Source: Peristeroidobacter agariperforans (lineage in GTDB: Bacteria > Pseudomonadota > Gammaproteobacteria > Steroidobacterales > Steroidobacteraceae). Taken from it: DNA of 64,000 bases. The stretch covers positions 62,001-126,000 of the forward strand of contig NZ_RYFW01000008.1 of NCBI RefSeq assembly GCF_004138335.1. Reading direction: 5' to 3'. Under the pieces are notes generated by a model that was given only the letters and a program-made list of their open reading frames with translations, was not told the DNA's origin and did not search any database. Shown in pieces: positions 16,527 through 26,355 of the stretch (position 1 is the first letter of the stretch; every line of letters starts with the position of its first letter). A program made the translations under genes and the position numbers.

Positions 16527-17165
16527 TCACGTTCCCACGAGCCTTTCCCACTTTGCAACTGACGCCTCGATCCAAGACTGTCGCGGCTTGCCGGTCGATA
16601 TTTCGGCTCGCATCGATGCTTCTGCCGCAAGGCGCGCTGCAACGAGATTCGTGACCTCATCGAGCCGAGAAGCATCGAAACATACGAGGCCATCCTCGTC
16701 CGCAACGACAATATCGCCGGTGCAAATGACCTGGCCGCCAATGGCCACCGGGCTTCCTATGCGACCCGGCCCCTCCTTGGAAGGACCACGGTGGCTGGTT
16801 CCGCGGGCAAAGCAGGCAAAAGGTTCGGGCCCGCGGAAGGCAGCGACATCTCTGACGGCTCCGTCGATGACAAATCCCGACATGCCGCGCTGTATGGCGT
16901 AACTTCTCGACAAGTCACCCACCAATGCACGTTCGAGGCAGTGCCCTCCGGCGACGATCAGGACGTCGCCCGCTTGCGCACGCCCAAGCGCCACGTGGAT
17001 GGCGAGATTGTCGCCGGCGCGCGTCTCGACAGTGAACGCCCGGGCAACGAGACAGGCGTGCCCGCAGTCATAGCGGTTCAGACCAGAGACGCCTCCCATT
17101 CGACCCAGCGCGTCTCCCACGACGGAAGCACCAGCTTGCCTCAAGACTTCCATAGCCACGCTCAC
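16527..17165 (-). CDS. RraA/HMG-aldolase-like family protein
   Basis: A 212-residue protein of the RraA-like (formerly demethylmenaquinone methyltransferase-like) fold, with the family signature GFVIDGAVRDV near residue 110 and the downstream GGQVICTGDIVVADEDG segment. Members include 4-hydroxy-4-methyl-2-oxoglutarate aldolases and oxaloacetate decarboxylases, with a G-x2-RD metal/substrate site as here, and also the RNase E inhibitor RraA. I place the start at a GTG (17163-17165) overlapping the stop of the serine hydrolase (GTGA), which indicates translational coupling; an ATG 12 bases on is the alternative. It is the last gene of the leftward operon from 23131. A catabolic aldolase acting on a 2-oxo acid fits the context, but this is inference. 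Confidence 0.82.
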   Translation of the reverse strand: MSVAMEVLRQAGASVVGDALGRMGGVSGLNRYDCGHACLVARAFTVETRAGDNLAIHVALGRAQAGDVLIVAGGHCLERALVGDLSRSYAIQRGMSGFVIDGAVRDVAAFRGPEPFACFARGTSHRGPSKEGPGRIGSPVAIGGQVICTGDIVVADEDGLVCFDASRLDEVTNLVAARLAAEASMRAEISTGKPRQSWIEASVAKWERLVGT

Positions 17166-19108
17166 CCGAGTCTCAGCCCCAGCAGATTCCAATAGTGCAG
17201 CAAGACGACGAACAGAACTGCGCAGGCACAGTGGACCGATGGCCAGGCGAGCCCACGCACCGAACGCCGCTTGGTAGCCATCACAACGAGGATCAGCAAC
17301 AGCGCCAGAGTGAGCGCCGCCACGGCGATGCCTATCGCAACTCCGACGAATAGTCGGGTAGGAACGCCTCGCGCCATGATTGGCGCGAGACCTCCCGCCA
17401 TCACCGAGCCGAGCAGCAGCGTCGTCATGACGATCAGCACACCGAGCAGTGCGAGAAGCGTCTTCAGCCGTGCGTCCGCGCTCGAGCCGATATTTTTCTT
17501 GCGAAACGCGTCGCGAACTGCAGCAGCCGCACTGATCAATATCAACAACAACCCGACAGCATGCCAGCGCGGATCCGCGAACCACTCGATGCGCCGCATT
17601 GGCACCAGCGACGATTTCAAGCTAAAGCCGTCGATACGTCCCTGCGCACGCTGAAATACAACCCGCTCGCCAAGCGAGTTCTGAAATACATCGGGCGCGA
17701 CGGGCATCCACTGTTCACGCGCGAGCAGTAACGTGCCGTTCGCCATCGGCTTGACCGTCACCGGCAGCGACCCCAGCAATTTTTCGAATGTCGTGAAGGA
17801 ACGTCGTTCGCTTCGATAAGCACCGGCGTACTGCGCCAGCTGCGGCCAGTCGCTATCGTTCGGCGCAACACGTGGCCGCGTAGCCGGCAAGTACCGGTCG
17901 ATAAATGCGCGCACGAACTCGCGCCGTGCATATCCGCCCTCTTGGCTGTTGTAGACGACGAACAATCCCAAGCCCGCATCGGGCACCAGCATCAGTTCGC
18001 TTTGCGTGTAATTCGTCGAGCCATCGTGACGGAGAATGCGACGGCCATTGCGGCGCCCATCCATCAAGCCCAAAGCCATTCCGTCCAGAGCGTCCGATAC
18101 TTGCGCGCTATGCTGCTGCATGACTTGAACGGTGCGTTCTTCGAGAATGCGCGCATCATCCAAAACGCCGCCCTGAAGGTGTGCGAGCATAAGTTTTCCG
18201 ATGTCGTCGGCGGTCGCAATCATGCCGCCGGCGGGTCCGCTCGGCGCCATATCTTCCACAGCTCCGGTCATCCGGCCGTTCCTATAAACGTAACCTCGAG
18301 CTCTATTGGAAAGCGCTCCACTGCCTGCGTCAGCGAACACGCTATCTCGCATGCGCAGGGGACTGAGAATGTTGTCAGCCGCGTACTGCGCGAAACTACG
18401 ATTCGAAATGCACTCCACCACATGCGCCGCCAGCAGTGCGCCCCAGTTGGAATACGGCCTCGCGGCGTGGGCGAGATCCTGTGGAGGCGGGAGCACCCGA
18501 GCTGGCATGTGACTCGCGAGAAACGCCCCCAGCGACGAATATTTGCTCGCGACCTGCGGAGCGAACGGAGCTCCAACCTCTTCGAACCCCGCCGTATGCG
18601 TGAGCAGATGGCGCATCGTCACCGGCGCGGTAGACGTGTCAGGTATCTTGAACCGCAGCAAATAGCGGTTCACATCGGCATCCAGATCGAGCCTGCCCTG
18701 CTCCACGAGCTGCATGACAGCCGTCCAGATGATCACTTTCGAGATCGAACCGACCGTGAACCGCGTCTTCAGAGGATCGACGCTCGTCCGCTGCTCCAGA
18801 TCGGCGTATCCGTAACCTTTTCCGAGCAGCACTGCGCCATCCTTGACCACCACGACGGCGGCGCCGGCGAGCTTATGAGCCGAGAACTGCGCCGCCATTA
18901 CGCCGTCGAAGAATATTTCCAGTTCGCGCGGCTCCAGAGCCCGTTCAGGCAACGCGACCGGTTCGGATCCTTCGGCCGCGCGTTGCTGAAGCTCCGGCAC
19001 AGAGACCGAGGCGAGATCGACCATTTCGGCGCGCACACCGGATGCAGGAACCGTGAGCAACGCGGCTGCAAGCGCCGCCACCCGTAAACAAACGTCCCAT
19101 GGATACAT
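17162..19108 (-). CDS. Serine hydrolase, beta-lactamase/MlrB-like, with membrane tail
   Basis: A 648-residue exported enzyme: signal peptide at 1-28, a class C beta-lactamase-type domain at about 55-400 and a hydrophobic C-terminus with about four membrane segments (about 535-645). The active-site SISK (Ser121, Lys124) and YSN (near residue 217) motifs are both present, plus LLTHTAGF, typical of DD-peptidase/esterase/peptidase members. It should sit in the inner membrane with the catalytic domain in the periplasm. The group includes D-stereospecific peptidases, esterases and MlrB of the microcystin pathway. It lies third in the leftward operon, 35 bp after the esterase. Hydrolase class is certain, substrate not. 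Confidence 0.88.
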   Translation of the reverse strand: MYPWDVCLRVAALAAALLTVPASGVRAEMVDLASVSVPELQQRAAEGSEPVALPERALEPRELEIFFDGVMAAQFSAHKLAGAAVVVVKDGAVLLGKGYGYADLEQRTSVDPLKTRFTVGSISKVIIWTAVMQLVEQGRLDLDADVNRYLLRFKIPDTSTAPVTMRHLLTHTAGFEEVGAPFAPQVASKYSSLGAFLASHMPARVLPPPQDLAHAARPYSNWGALLAAHVVECISNRSFAQYAADNILSPLRMRDSVFADAGSGALSNRARGYVYRNGRMTGAVEDMAPSGPAGGMIATADDIGKLMLAHLQGGVLDDARILEERTVQVMQQHSAQVSDALDGMALGLMDGRRNGRRILRHDGSTNYTQSELMLVPDAGLGLFVVYNSQEGGYARREFVRAFIDRYLPATRPRVAPNDSDWPQLAQYAGAYRSERRSFTTFEKLLGSLPVTVKPMANGTLLLAREQWMPVAPDVFQNSLGERVVFQRAQGRIDGFSLKSSLVPMRRIEWFADPRWHAVGLLLILISAAAAVRDAFRKKNIGSSADARLKTLLALLGVLIVMTTLLLGSVMAGGLAPIMARGVPTRLFVGVAIGIAVAALTLALLLILVVMATKRRSVRGLAWPSVHCACAVLFVVLLHYWNLLGLRLG

Positions 19109-19143
19109 GCATTCTTTCCGCTGGCGCTTCGATGGAGCGTCGC

Positions 19144-20139
19144 TCAGCCTTTCGGCCGCGAGCCGAGCACGATCGGCAGCATGCGATTGATGAGCACCGG
19201 CACCACCGAGATGTGATTCTCTCCTTGGATCTCCATGAACCGGGTTCGCAAACCCGACTTCTCCAGCGGTTGCAGCTTTTGATACAGCTCGCGTGCGCCG
19301 CTGACGATGCGAGCGCGTTGCAGCTGAGGCGCCAGTTTCTCGGCCACGGCCGGATTGAGCGACGGCGGCATCTTTTCGTCGTACTCGGCGACGTACAGCA
19401 GCAAGTGGGCATCGACCTGGCGCTTGTCCTGTGCCGCGATGAAACGTTCGGCTGAGTCGAGAACGTATCCGCCGTTGAAGCCCAGGCTCGGGCTGCCGCA
19501 TACATAATCGCGGAAGGCTTGCGGCTGCGTGAACAGCACGTGCAGTGCGAAGGAACAGCCCAGCGAATGGCCGAACAGCGTGCGCCGCTCGTCATCGATC
19601 TTGACCCGGCGTTTGATCCAGGGATCGAGCTCCTCGCGCAGGAATCCAAGGAATTGCATCGCCCCACCCATCTTCGGTGGCTCCACGCCCGGCGGCATTT
19701 CCTCGCGCAGCGGAACATCGGGCACGAAGTCGTAGAAGCGACGATGCGCGTTGAACGGCGTATCGCCGGGATAGGCGACGCCCACGATCACCGCCTGGTT
19801 GATGCCGGTGAACTGCGGCTGCCGGCCCTGCAAGCGAATCGCGTTCGCGAGCGGTTCAAACCAGGCGTTGCCGTCGAGGACATAAACAACGGGCCAACCA
19901 GACGCCGGCGCCTGCCCGACCGGCAGATAAACGAATATCCGATAGTCCTGGCCCGCCTTGGAGCGCATCGCGTGCTCCTCGGTGTTGGGCACAGGCACCG
20001 GCCGCGCGACCTCGGCCTCATTCGCCAGTGAGGTTCGAGACCACACCGAGGCAGCGATCCCAAGCAGCAGCGCAAGCGCAAGGATCAGGAAAGGGACCTG
20101 GGCTCGCGCCCCGCCGAAGCTCGCTATCGTCGTCTGCAT
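19144..20139 (-). CDS. IroE-like alpha/beta-hydrolase esterase
   Basis: A 331-residue esterase-D-family hydrolase (PF00756 type) with an N-terminal hydrophobic signal anchor (about residues 12-32). VYVLDGNAWF, APASGWPV, the nucleophile elbow GHSLG and the GSPSLG segment resemble the siderophore esterases IroE and Fes, where the order APASGxP, LDGNA, GHSxG and SPSL is the same. A C-terminal GENHIS histidine completes the triad. It should act in the periplasm. I use the ATG at 20139 because GGAG lies seven bases upstream; an ATG at 20151 is also possible. It follows TonB receptor 1 by 91 bp. The siderophore-esterase resemblance is from memory of IroE and is the main clue to the substrate of this operon. 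Confidence 0.85.
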   Translation of the reverse strand: MQTTIASFGGARAQVPFLILALALLLGIAASVWSRTSLANEAEVARPVPVPNTEEHAMRSKAGQDYRIFVYLPVGQAPASGWPVVYVLDGNAWFEPLANAIRLQGRQPQFTGINQAVIVGVAYPGDTPFNAHRRFYDFVPDVPLREEMPPGVEPPKMGGAMQFLGFLREELDPWIKRRVKIDDERRTLFGHSLGCSFALHVLFTQPQAFRDYVCGSPSLGFNGGYVLDSAERFIAAQDKRQVDAHLLLYVAEYDEKMPPSLNPAVAEKLAPQLQRARIVSGARELYQKLQPLEKSGLRTRFMEIQGENHISVVPVLINRMLPIVLGSRPKG

Positions 20140-20230
20140 TGATTGCTCCATCGATGATTCAAAAAGCGGCGCGTCGGTCCCACCACCGGCGCGCCAGTCG
20201 GCGATCCTTACGATCGCCCCTCTCGCAGTC

Positions 20231-23131
20231 TCAAAGACTGATGCGCACTCCGCCATAGAAGTAGCGCCCGATCGTGTCGTATAGCCCCGGGTTGGTGGCG
20301 AGCGCGGAGATGGCGAACTCATAGGGCACGATCGCGGGATCGTTATCGAACACGTTGTTCACACCGGCGAAGAGCTCGAGCGAGCCTGCACCGAGTTGCA
20401 GCGGCACGCGCGCCGACAAATCCAGATACCATTCGGCGGCAATCGAGTTGTCCTCGATGTCCTCCGGTCCATAGGTATTGTCGTACTTGCCCGAACCGAT
20501 GTAGCGCACCTGCCCCGACACACCGACATGATCGGTCGCATAAGAAACATTGGCGTTCCAGCGCAACTTCGGCAGCCCCGAATTGTCACGGCGCAATTCG
20601 CCGGCTCGGTCGATCCTTTCCAGCGCACGCGTATCGCTCTGTTCGATCAGATAGCCGCCGAGCACGCTGACGGTAATGTTTGCATCGCCGCTCTCGAATA
20701 ACGCAGGCGCGCTGAAGCCGTAGCGCGCCTGCCAATCGACACCCCGATTGCGAAACTCTGCGACGTTCAGACCGGAGCTGGTGATGCTCGCGAGCTGACC
20801 CGATGCGTCTCGCTGCACGCCAGCGCAATAGCTGTTTGGATAACTGCCGCCGTAACAGCCGTCCAGGATCGTAGGCACCGGAACCCCCAGCAGAATCGCA
20901 TCGGCGATCCGGATGTCGTACCAATCGAGCGAAAGGTTGAGGCCGGGAACGGCCGGCGGCGCTACGATCAAGCCTGCGGTCCGGGTCCGCGCCGTCTCTT
21001 CATTGAGATTCGGATTGCCGCCGGTGAGCACGCGAATGAGCCCATTCGAGGCCGCGAAATTGGCAGGCAAGCCAGCGGCGGCGCAGGACTGCGCGTAGGC
21101 CGGATTGGCCGCTTGGCTGGCCGCATCGCAGGGATCGACCGGAGTGAAGAACGACACGCCCTCGGGCGCGAACAATTCCGCGATATTGGGTGCGCGAATA
21201 TCTTGCGAGAGCGAACCTCGAAAAGTAACGGAGTGCGCCGTATCCCAAACGAAACCCAGCTTCCATGTCTCGACGCTGCCGATCGTGTCGTAGTCGGTGA
21301 GTCGCGCAGCGGCGCTCAGTTCGAGGCTGCGGGCGAAGCTCTGCTGCGTGAGAACGGGCAGCAGTATTTCGGCAAAGGTCTCCTTCACCGAGAACTCGCC
21401 CGACAGCGCCTGACCGGTGCCCAGCAAGAACGCCCCGGCAGCCGTCACGTCGTCGCCGGCGCCGGTGTATTGCTCCTTCCGGTACTCCACGCCGGCGGCG
21501 ATCGACAGCGGCCCCGCCCACAGCTCCCAGGGTTGACCCCGAATTTCAGCCGACCCTACGGTCTGGCTCTGCTCCTGCGTGAAGAACGAAGTTCCAGAAA
21601 CATAGTCGATCGCGGCGGCGCTCGGCGCACCGAAGCCGAATAGATTGATCGGTTGACATCCTTGCGCAGCCGCCGCCGTGAGCGGATTCAGCGTCGCACG
21701 ACAGACGATCTGTCCATTGGCATCGCGGATGGCATCGGCGGCAAAGGCAAATCGTGCGGGCATGAAATTGTTGCTCAGACGCTCGGTCGAATCCGCCTCG
21801 CCATATTGCACATAGGTTTCCCAAGACCAGGCTGCGCCGAACTCGCCCGCCAGTCCGAGCACCGCGCGCCGCATCCGTTGCTCACGGTTGGTGCGGATGA
21901 ACCCCATGTCCGTGTTCAGTCGTCCCAGCGCGAATGCTGGAATCTGATTGTCCTGCAGCAGTGTTCGCAACTCATCGGGAAGAAACGCGTTGTCGGCGCG
22001 CACCGGCAAATTACCCAGGACGAAAGATTGCACCACGTCGGAGTGCGCGTCTGTCAGCGCATATCCGCCTTCGAAGAAGACCCGCACGCGCTCGGTGAGA
22101 TCCAGATCGGCGGACATGAAAGCGTTTTTGCGCTCGTACGGTTGCGACAGCGCCGCGTACTGGCCGAAGTTGGCGCCGTCGCCGCCGATCATGTAAGGCG
22201 GAGAAACGATCGAACCTCGCTCGAACGGGGCCAAGCCGCCGCCTGGCGTGAATTGCAGATTAGCGACCGGACCGGGCCCGAGGATCAGCCCGCCCTCGGT
22301 AGCGATCGTCAGATTGGCATCCGGGCGGATGAGTCGCGCCGGAATGCCATCAGTCGGGCCGGTGTCGGCCGGATTGCGAATGACGCCCCAGCGGCGTGCG
22401 CCCCAGTCGCGATCCTTCTGATCGGCGATACCGGCGCTCTTCTGGTATTCGGCGGCTAGCAGCACGTGGCCGCGCCCCGCGAAAAAGTCATCGCCCGCGG
22501 CCAAAGCAAAACGAGTGTCGCCGGCATCGCCCTGTTCGGCAGCTCCATACTGCGCAGTCGCCCGCACGCCCTGCAAATCTTTGGCGTAGATCACATTCAC
22601 CACACCCGCGACGGCATCGGAGCCCCAGGCTGCGGAGGCGCCGCCAGTGACTGTCTCGATGCGCTCCAGTGCCACACTCGGCAACACGCTCACATCCACG
22701 GACCCGCCGACAGTCGTCGGTGCGTGCCGCCGCCCATTCACCAGCACGAGTGTGCGCTTAGGCCCGAGCGCGCGTAGATCGAGAAACGCCGAGCCCGCAC
22801 CCCCTGAAGAATCATTGGCTGCGGGACTGACGCCGGCCAGAAACGCCGGCGACTCGTTGACGAAGCTCGCCACGTCGGTGGCGCCGCTGATCAGGAAGTC
22901 CTCCGCGGTGAGCGACATTACCGGCGTAGGCATCACGGCGTTCTCACGACGTATGCGAGAAGCCGTCACCACCACCTCCGCCACTTCCTGCAGTTCCTGA
23001 TGGACATCCGCCATCGGCGATTCCGCAGCGTGCAGGACCGCCGCGGGCCAGCCTAGCACCGCGGCAGCACACGCTGTCGCAAGCGGGGCTCCCCCCGAGT
23101 TGAGTCGACCATGGCCACGTCGTGTACGCAT
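20231..23131 (-). CDS. TonB-dependent receptor 1
   Basis: A 966-residue outer-membrane receptor: signal peptide to about residue 36 (ending LHAAES), a TonB box EVVVTASR near 50, a plug domain with LVLVNGRR and VTGGASAAWGSDAVAGVVN, then a long beta barrel with IRAPNIAELF and the C-terminal strand ending YGGVRISL. The final residue is Leu rather than the usual Phe. The start at 23131 has GGGAGAGG upstream. It leads the leftward operon (receptor, esterase, serine hydrolase, RraA-like) and is divergent from the peptidase/transport operon at 23312. It is a clear paralogue of the receptor at 36950 (shared DRDWG, ATEGGLI, GPG and FxPGG segments). Import of a peptide or siderophore-like compound is inferred from neighbours. 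Confidence 0.93.
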   Translation of the reverse strand: MRTRRGHGRLNSGGAPLATACAAAVLGWPAAVLHAAESPMADVHQELQEVAEVVVTASRIRRENAVMPTPVMSLTAEDFLISGATDVASFVNESPAFLAGVSPAANDSSGGAGSAFLDLRALGPKRTLVLVNGRRHAPTTVGGSVDVSVLPSVALERIETVTGGASAAWGSDAVAGVVNVIYAKDLQGVRATAQYGAAEQGDAGDTRFALAAGDDFFAGRGHVLLAAEYQKSAGIADQKDRDWGARRWGVIRNPADTGPTDGIPARLIRPDANLTIATEGGLILGPGPVANLQFTPGGGLAPFERGSIVSPPYMIGGDGANFGQYAALSQPYERKNAFMSADLDLTERVRVFFEGGYALTDAHSDVVQSFVLGNLPVRADNAFLPDELRTLLQDNQIPAFALGRLNTDMGFIRTNREQRMRRAVLGLAGEFGAAWSWETYVQYGEADSTERLSNNFMPARFAFAADAIRDANGQIVCRATLNPLTAAAAQGCQPINLFGFGAPSAAAIDYVSGTSFFTQEQSQTVGSAEIRGQPWELWAGPLSIAAGVEYRKEQYTGAGDDVTAAGAFLLGTGQALSGEFSVKETFAEILLPVLTQQSFARSLELSAAARLTDYDTIGSVETWKLGFVWDTAHSVTFRGSLSQDIRAPNIAELFAPEGVSFFTPVDPCDAASQAANPAYAQSCAAAGLPANFAASNGLIRVLTGGNPNLNEETARTRTAGLIVAPPAVPGLNLSLDWYDIRIADAILLGVPVPTILDGCYGGSYPNSYCAGVQRDASGQLASITSSGLNVAEFRNRGVDWQARYGFSAPALFESGDANITVSVLGGYLIEQSDTRALERIDRAGELRRDNSGLPKLRWNANVSYATDHVGVSGQVRYIGSGKYDNTYGPEDIEDNSIAAEWYLDLSARVPLQLGAGSLELFAGVNNVFDNDPAIVPYEFAISALATNPGLYDTIGRYFYGGVRISL

Positions 23132-23311
23132 GAAGCCTCTCCCCTGTTTTTTGTTCGATTGACGCGCGTCGCGTGCAGCGCCGCGCTTTCGAGATTGGAG
23201 CACGCGATTTTCTCAGTTGCAAATATTTTTCTTTTTTTGAAATTTCATGTTGCCAATTCTGCTAATACCGCGCGATAGTAGCAACCGCACGATTCATGGG
23301 GAGCGGGCCAG
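23132..23311. promoter_or_regulatory. Bidirectional promoter region of the eleven-gene cluster
   Basis: These 180 bp separate the start codons of TonB receptor 1 (leftward) and the DUF885 gene (rightward) and must hold both promoters. The stretch 23208-23270 is strikingly AT-rich for this genome (AAATATTTTTC, TTTTTTTGAAATTTCATG) and includes the small palindrome GAAATTTC. No regulator gene is adjacent, so control is likely from the XRE-cupin or Lrp genes further right; that is inference. Confidence 0.55.
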
Positions 23312-25015
23312 ATGACTGAGCCGACGAGGGCTGGGACCACAGCGGCGATCGCGCTTGCGCTCGCATCCATGCTGACCTCACAGGCGGCAAACGGCGACCA
23401 AGCGCAGCGTACGATTGCGGAAATTGCTGCTGCCCTGCGCGCCAGCCGTCACTCCGAGCCCGGAGCTCTCCCGGACAACACCGCGGCGGCACTCCGCTCG
23501 CGTCATGAAACCGAAGACCGGCTCCACGAGCAGTTGCTCACACTCAAAGAAGCGCAGCTGCAGCCAGCAGCCGCAATCGCTTTCGAGGCCCTGCGAGCAA
23601 CCGTCGAAGCCGAGCGCGAGGTACGCGTGTGCCGACGCGAGCTGTGGAACGTCGATCACATCAGTGGGTGGCATATTCAGCTCGGTGCGTGGGCCGAGCG
23701 TCAGCCAGTCGATTCGCCAGCCGCGCGCTCGCGGGCGCTCGCTCGATGGCAACAAGTCCAAGGCTTCATCCATCGCGAAACGGCACTGCTGCGAGCTGGA
23801 CTCGATCTCGGATACTCGGCGCCCCAAGCCGTGGTACGACGCGTCGTACGGCAACTCGATGATCAGCTGGAATCCGCGGCGGCTTCATCGCTCGCCTCGC
23901 CCGCGAAGCGCACCGACGACGCCAATTTCGCTCGCGACCAGCAGCTGATCTTGCAGAAGGACGTGCTGCCCGAACTGCGGCGCTATCGCGATTTCTTGCG
24001 CGACGAGTATGTGCGCAAGGCTCGTAGTTCGATCGGCGTCTCATCGTTGCCGCACGGCCGGGACTGCTATCGCGCCCTGCTCAGAAGAGAAACGAGCCTG
24101 GGCAGCTCGCCCGAAGAGATCTTCGAGCGCGGCCAGAAGATGATCGAGGAGAACCGAGCCGCGATCGTCGAGCTCGGCGCCTTGCAGTTCGGTACTCGAG
24201 ATGTCACGCAGATCATGGCGCGGCTCCAGGCGGATCCAGCCAATCGGTTCGACTCACCCGAAGCGGTGCTGCAGTTCACGCGCGAAGTGACGGAACGCGC
24301 TCGCGAGGCATCGAAAGGCTTATTCATCGCACTTCCTCGAGCGCCACTGGAAGTGGTCGCCTTCCCAACGTATCAGCGCGACAGCGGCATGAACCCGTAT
24401 TACTCGCCCTCGCGCGACGCTGAGCCCGCTCGCTATCTGGTCAATCTGCAAACCTGGCGCGACAACGCCCGGAGCCAGGTCGAAGTCACGAGTGTGCATG
24501 AGGCGTGGCCCGGCCATCACGTACAGATCTCGCTCGCTCAGTCGCTGCCGTATGGCAATGAGTTGCTCGCCGTCGCGCGCTTTCCTGCGTACATCGAAGG
24601 CTGGGCCCGTTATGCAGAGCGGCTCGCTGATGAATTCGGGATGTACACCACTGCGCACGCGCGCATTCTCTGGCGAGCGAAGCCGGGCTTCGGCATGGTC
24701 GTCGACCCAGGATTGCATGCTTTCGACTGGCCGCGCGAGCGCGCCCTCGAATTTCTCATGTCGAGCGGACTGTTCCCGAGCGAGCAGAGCGTGAACGACA
24801 TGATCGATCGCATCGCCGTCATGCCGGCGCAGCTCACTGCATACGACACGGGCGGTTCTGAAATCCTGAGTCTGCGCGAGCTGGCACGCGAGCGGCTAGG
24901 CAAGAAGTTCGATTTGCGCCAGTTCCATGCCCAGCTTTTGGGAATGGGATACGCACCGCTCGGTACGGTACGCAAGCTCACCCTGCAATGGATCGAGCGC
25001 TCGGAGCAGCCATGA
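23312..25015 (+). CDS. DUF885 family exported metallohydrolase
   Basis: A 567-residue DUF885 protein with an N-terminal signal (AIALALASMLTSQAANG). The zinc motif HEAWPGHH (starting near His396; HExxxGHH is the family hallmark) and the downstream EGWARYAE glutamate identify it as a metallopeptidase-like hydrolase. Members are mostly periplasmic and probably cleave peptides or peptide-like amides. It opens the rightward operon and its stop overlaps the start of the POT transporter (ATGA). The GMNPYYSPSRD segment is also typical of the family. The enzyme likely makes short peptides that the next gene product imports. Confidence 0.9.
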   Translation: MTEPTRAGTTAAIALALASMLTSQAANGDQAQRTIAEIAAALRASRHSEPGALPDNTAAALRSRHETEDRLHEQLLTLKEAQLQPAAAIAFEALRATVEAEREVRVCRRELWNVDHISGWHIQLGAWAERQPVDSPAARSRALARWQQVQGFIHRETALLRAGLDLGYSAPQAVVRRVVRQLDDQLESAAASSLASPAKRTDDANFARDQQLILQKDVLPELRRYRDFLRDEYVRKARSSIGVSSLPHGRDCYRALLRRETSLGSSPEEIFERGQKMIEENRAAIVELGALQFGTRDVTQIMARLQADPANRFDSPEAVLQFTREVTERAREASKGLFIALPRAPLEVVAFPTYQRDSGMNPYYSPSRDAEPARYLVNLQTWRDNARSQVEVTSVHEAWPGHHVQISLAQSLPYGNELLAVARFPAYIEGWARYAERLADEFGMYTTAHARILWRAKPGFGMVVDPGLHAFDWPRERALEFLMSSGLFPSEQSVNDMIDRIAVMPAQLTAYDTGGSEILSLRELARERLGKKFDLRQFHAQLLGMGYAPLGTVRKLTLQWIERSEQP

Positions 25016-26346
25016 CGCAGTTCGCCTCGCAAAGCGAGCCTGTTCCAGCAGACGCCCAGCCAAGCCTTGACGCGAGGACTCACCTCGGCTCGGCACAGTG
25101 GTTCGGACAACCGCGCGGGCTGACGATCCTGTTCCTCACAGAAATGTGGGAGAAGTTCTCCTACTTCGGCATGCGCGCGATGCTGGTCTACTACATGACC
25201 CAGCAGCTCATGTTCTCTCAGCCCCGCGCGTCGCTGATCTACGGCCTGTACACGGGCGCAGTGATGTTGACGCCGTTGGCAGGGGCGGCGCTGTCCGATC
25301 GCTGGCTGGGTCGCCGCCGCGCAGTCGTCCTGGGATGTCTGATCATGACCCTGGGCCACTTCATGATGGCATTCGAGCCGCTCTTCTTCGTGGCGCTCGC
25401 CATCATTGCCGCCGGCAGCGGATTGTTTCTACCGAACCTGCCGAGTCAGATCGATGGGCTCTACGCTGCTACCGATCCGCGACGCAATTCGGCATTCAGT
25501 GTCTACTACGTGGGAATCAACACCGGCGGATTACTTGCGCCACTGGTCTGTGGAACCATTGGCGAGCTGTTCGGCTGGCACTGGGGATTCGCAACGGCAG
25601 GCTTGGGAATGGTCGTCGGCCTGCTCATATATATCGGCGGCGCCGGTTACCTCCCGCCAGAAGATCCGCGTTCAGCAACGCGACTCGCGCGGGCGCAATG
25701 GACCAGCGAGGAAGACCGCAAACGCGCGTACGCCCTGCTCCTCGCACTCGCGCTCATCGTGATGGTATTCCGAGCCAGCTACGAACAGATCGGCAACACC
25801 ATCGCCACGTGGATCGACGCCGGCGTGGATCGCGGCGTCGGCGACTTCACCATTCCGATGACCTGGTTTCAATCGCTGAATCCTTTGCTGGTGTTTACGT
25901 TGACACCGCTGCTCGTGGCTCGATGGACCGCGCAGGCAAAACGCGGCAAGGAAGCGCCTGCGCTGGCCAAGATGGCGAGCGGAGCCGTTCTGGTTGCGAG
26001 CGCATGGTTCCTGCTGTCGTGGGTCGCCCTGACGCTCGATGGCGCACCTCGAGTGAGCTGGCTGTGGGTGGCGCTATTCTTTGCGCTGATGACGGCCGGC
26101 GAGCTGTATGTGTTTCCTATCGGACTTGCGCTGTTCGCTCGCATTACGCCCGCGGCATTCACCGCGACGGCCATCGCGGTGTGGTATCTCGCCGGCTTTG
26201 CCGGCAACCTGCTCGGCGGCGGCGCTGGCACGCTGTGGGTACACCTTTCACATGCGCAGTTCTTTGCGCTCATGGGCGTGATTGCCGCTTTCGCCGCTGC
26301 ACTCTTCGTGGGTTGCAAACGATTCATGCGCCTGCCTGCGCGTTGA
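25012..26346 (+). CDS. POT-family proton-coupled oligopeptide transporter
   Basis: A 444-residue inner-membrane transporter of the POT/PTR2 family. The first helix carries FLTEMWEKFSYFGMRA, corresponding to the ExxERFxYY signature with the last Tyr replaced by Phe and Arg by Lys, and YYVGINTGGLLAPL matches the second POT motif (FYxxINxG). It takes up di- and tripeptides with protons. The start at 25012 overlaps the DUF885 stop by four bases. Length and family match MlrD of microcystin degraders, and an MlrC-type peptidase follows directly. Peptide uptake between a periplasmic and a cytoplasmic peptidase makes functional sense. Confidence 0.92.
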   Translation: MTQFASQSEPVPADAQPSLDARTHLGSAQWFGQPRGLTILFLTEMWEKFSYFGMRAMLVYYMTQQLMFSQPRASLIYGLYTGAVMLTPLAGAALSDRWLGRRRAVVLGCLIMTLGHFMMAFEPLFFVALAIIAAGSGLFLPNLPSQIDGLYAATDPRRNSAFSVYYVGINTGGLLAPLVCGTIGELFGWHWGFATAGLGMVVGLLIYIGGAGYLPPEDPRSATRLARAQWTSEEDRKRAYALLLALALIVMVFRASYEQIGNTIATWIDAGVDRGVGDFTIPMTWFQSLNPLLVFTLTPLLVARWTAQAKRGKEAPALAKMASGAVLVASAWFLLSWVALTLDGAPRVSWLWVALFFALMTAGELYVFPIGLALFARITPAAFTATAIAVWYLAGFAGNLLGGGAGTLWVHLSHAQFFALMGVIAAFAAALFVGCKRFMRLPAR

Positions 26347-26355
26347 GGTCCATTC

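Noticed and set aside
17942-19087. 381-codon plus-strand frame
   Set aside because: It is a shadow of the serine hydrolase on the other strand, with His/Arg-rich composition and no domain.
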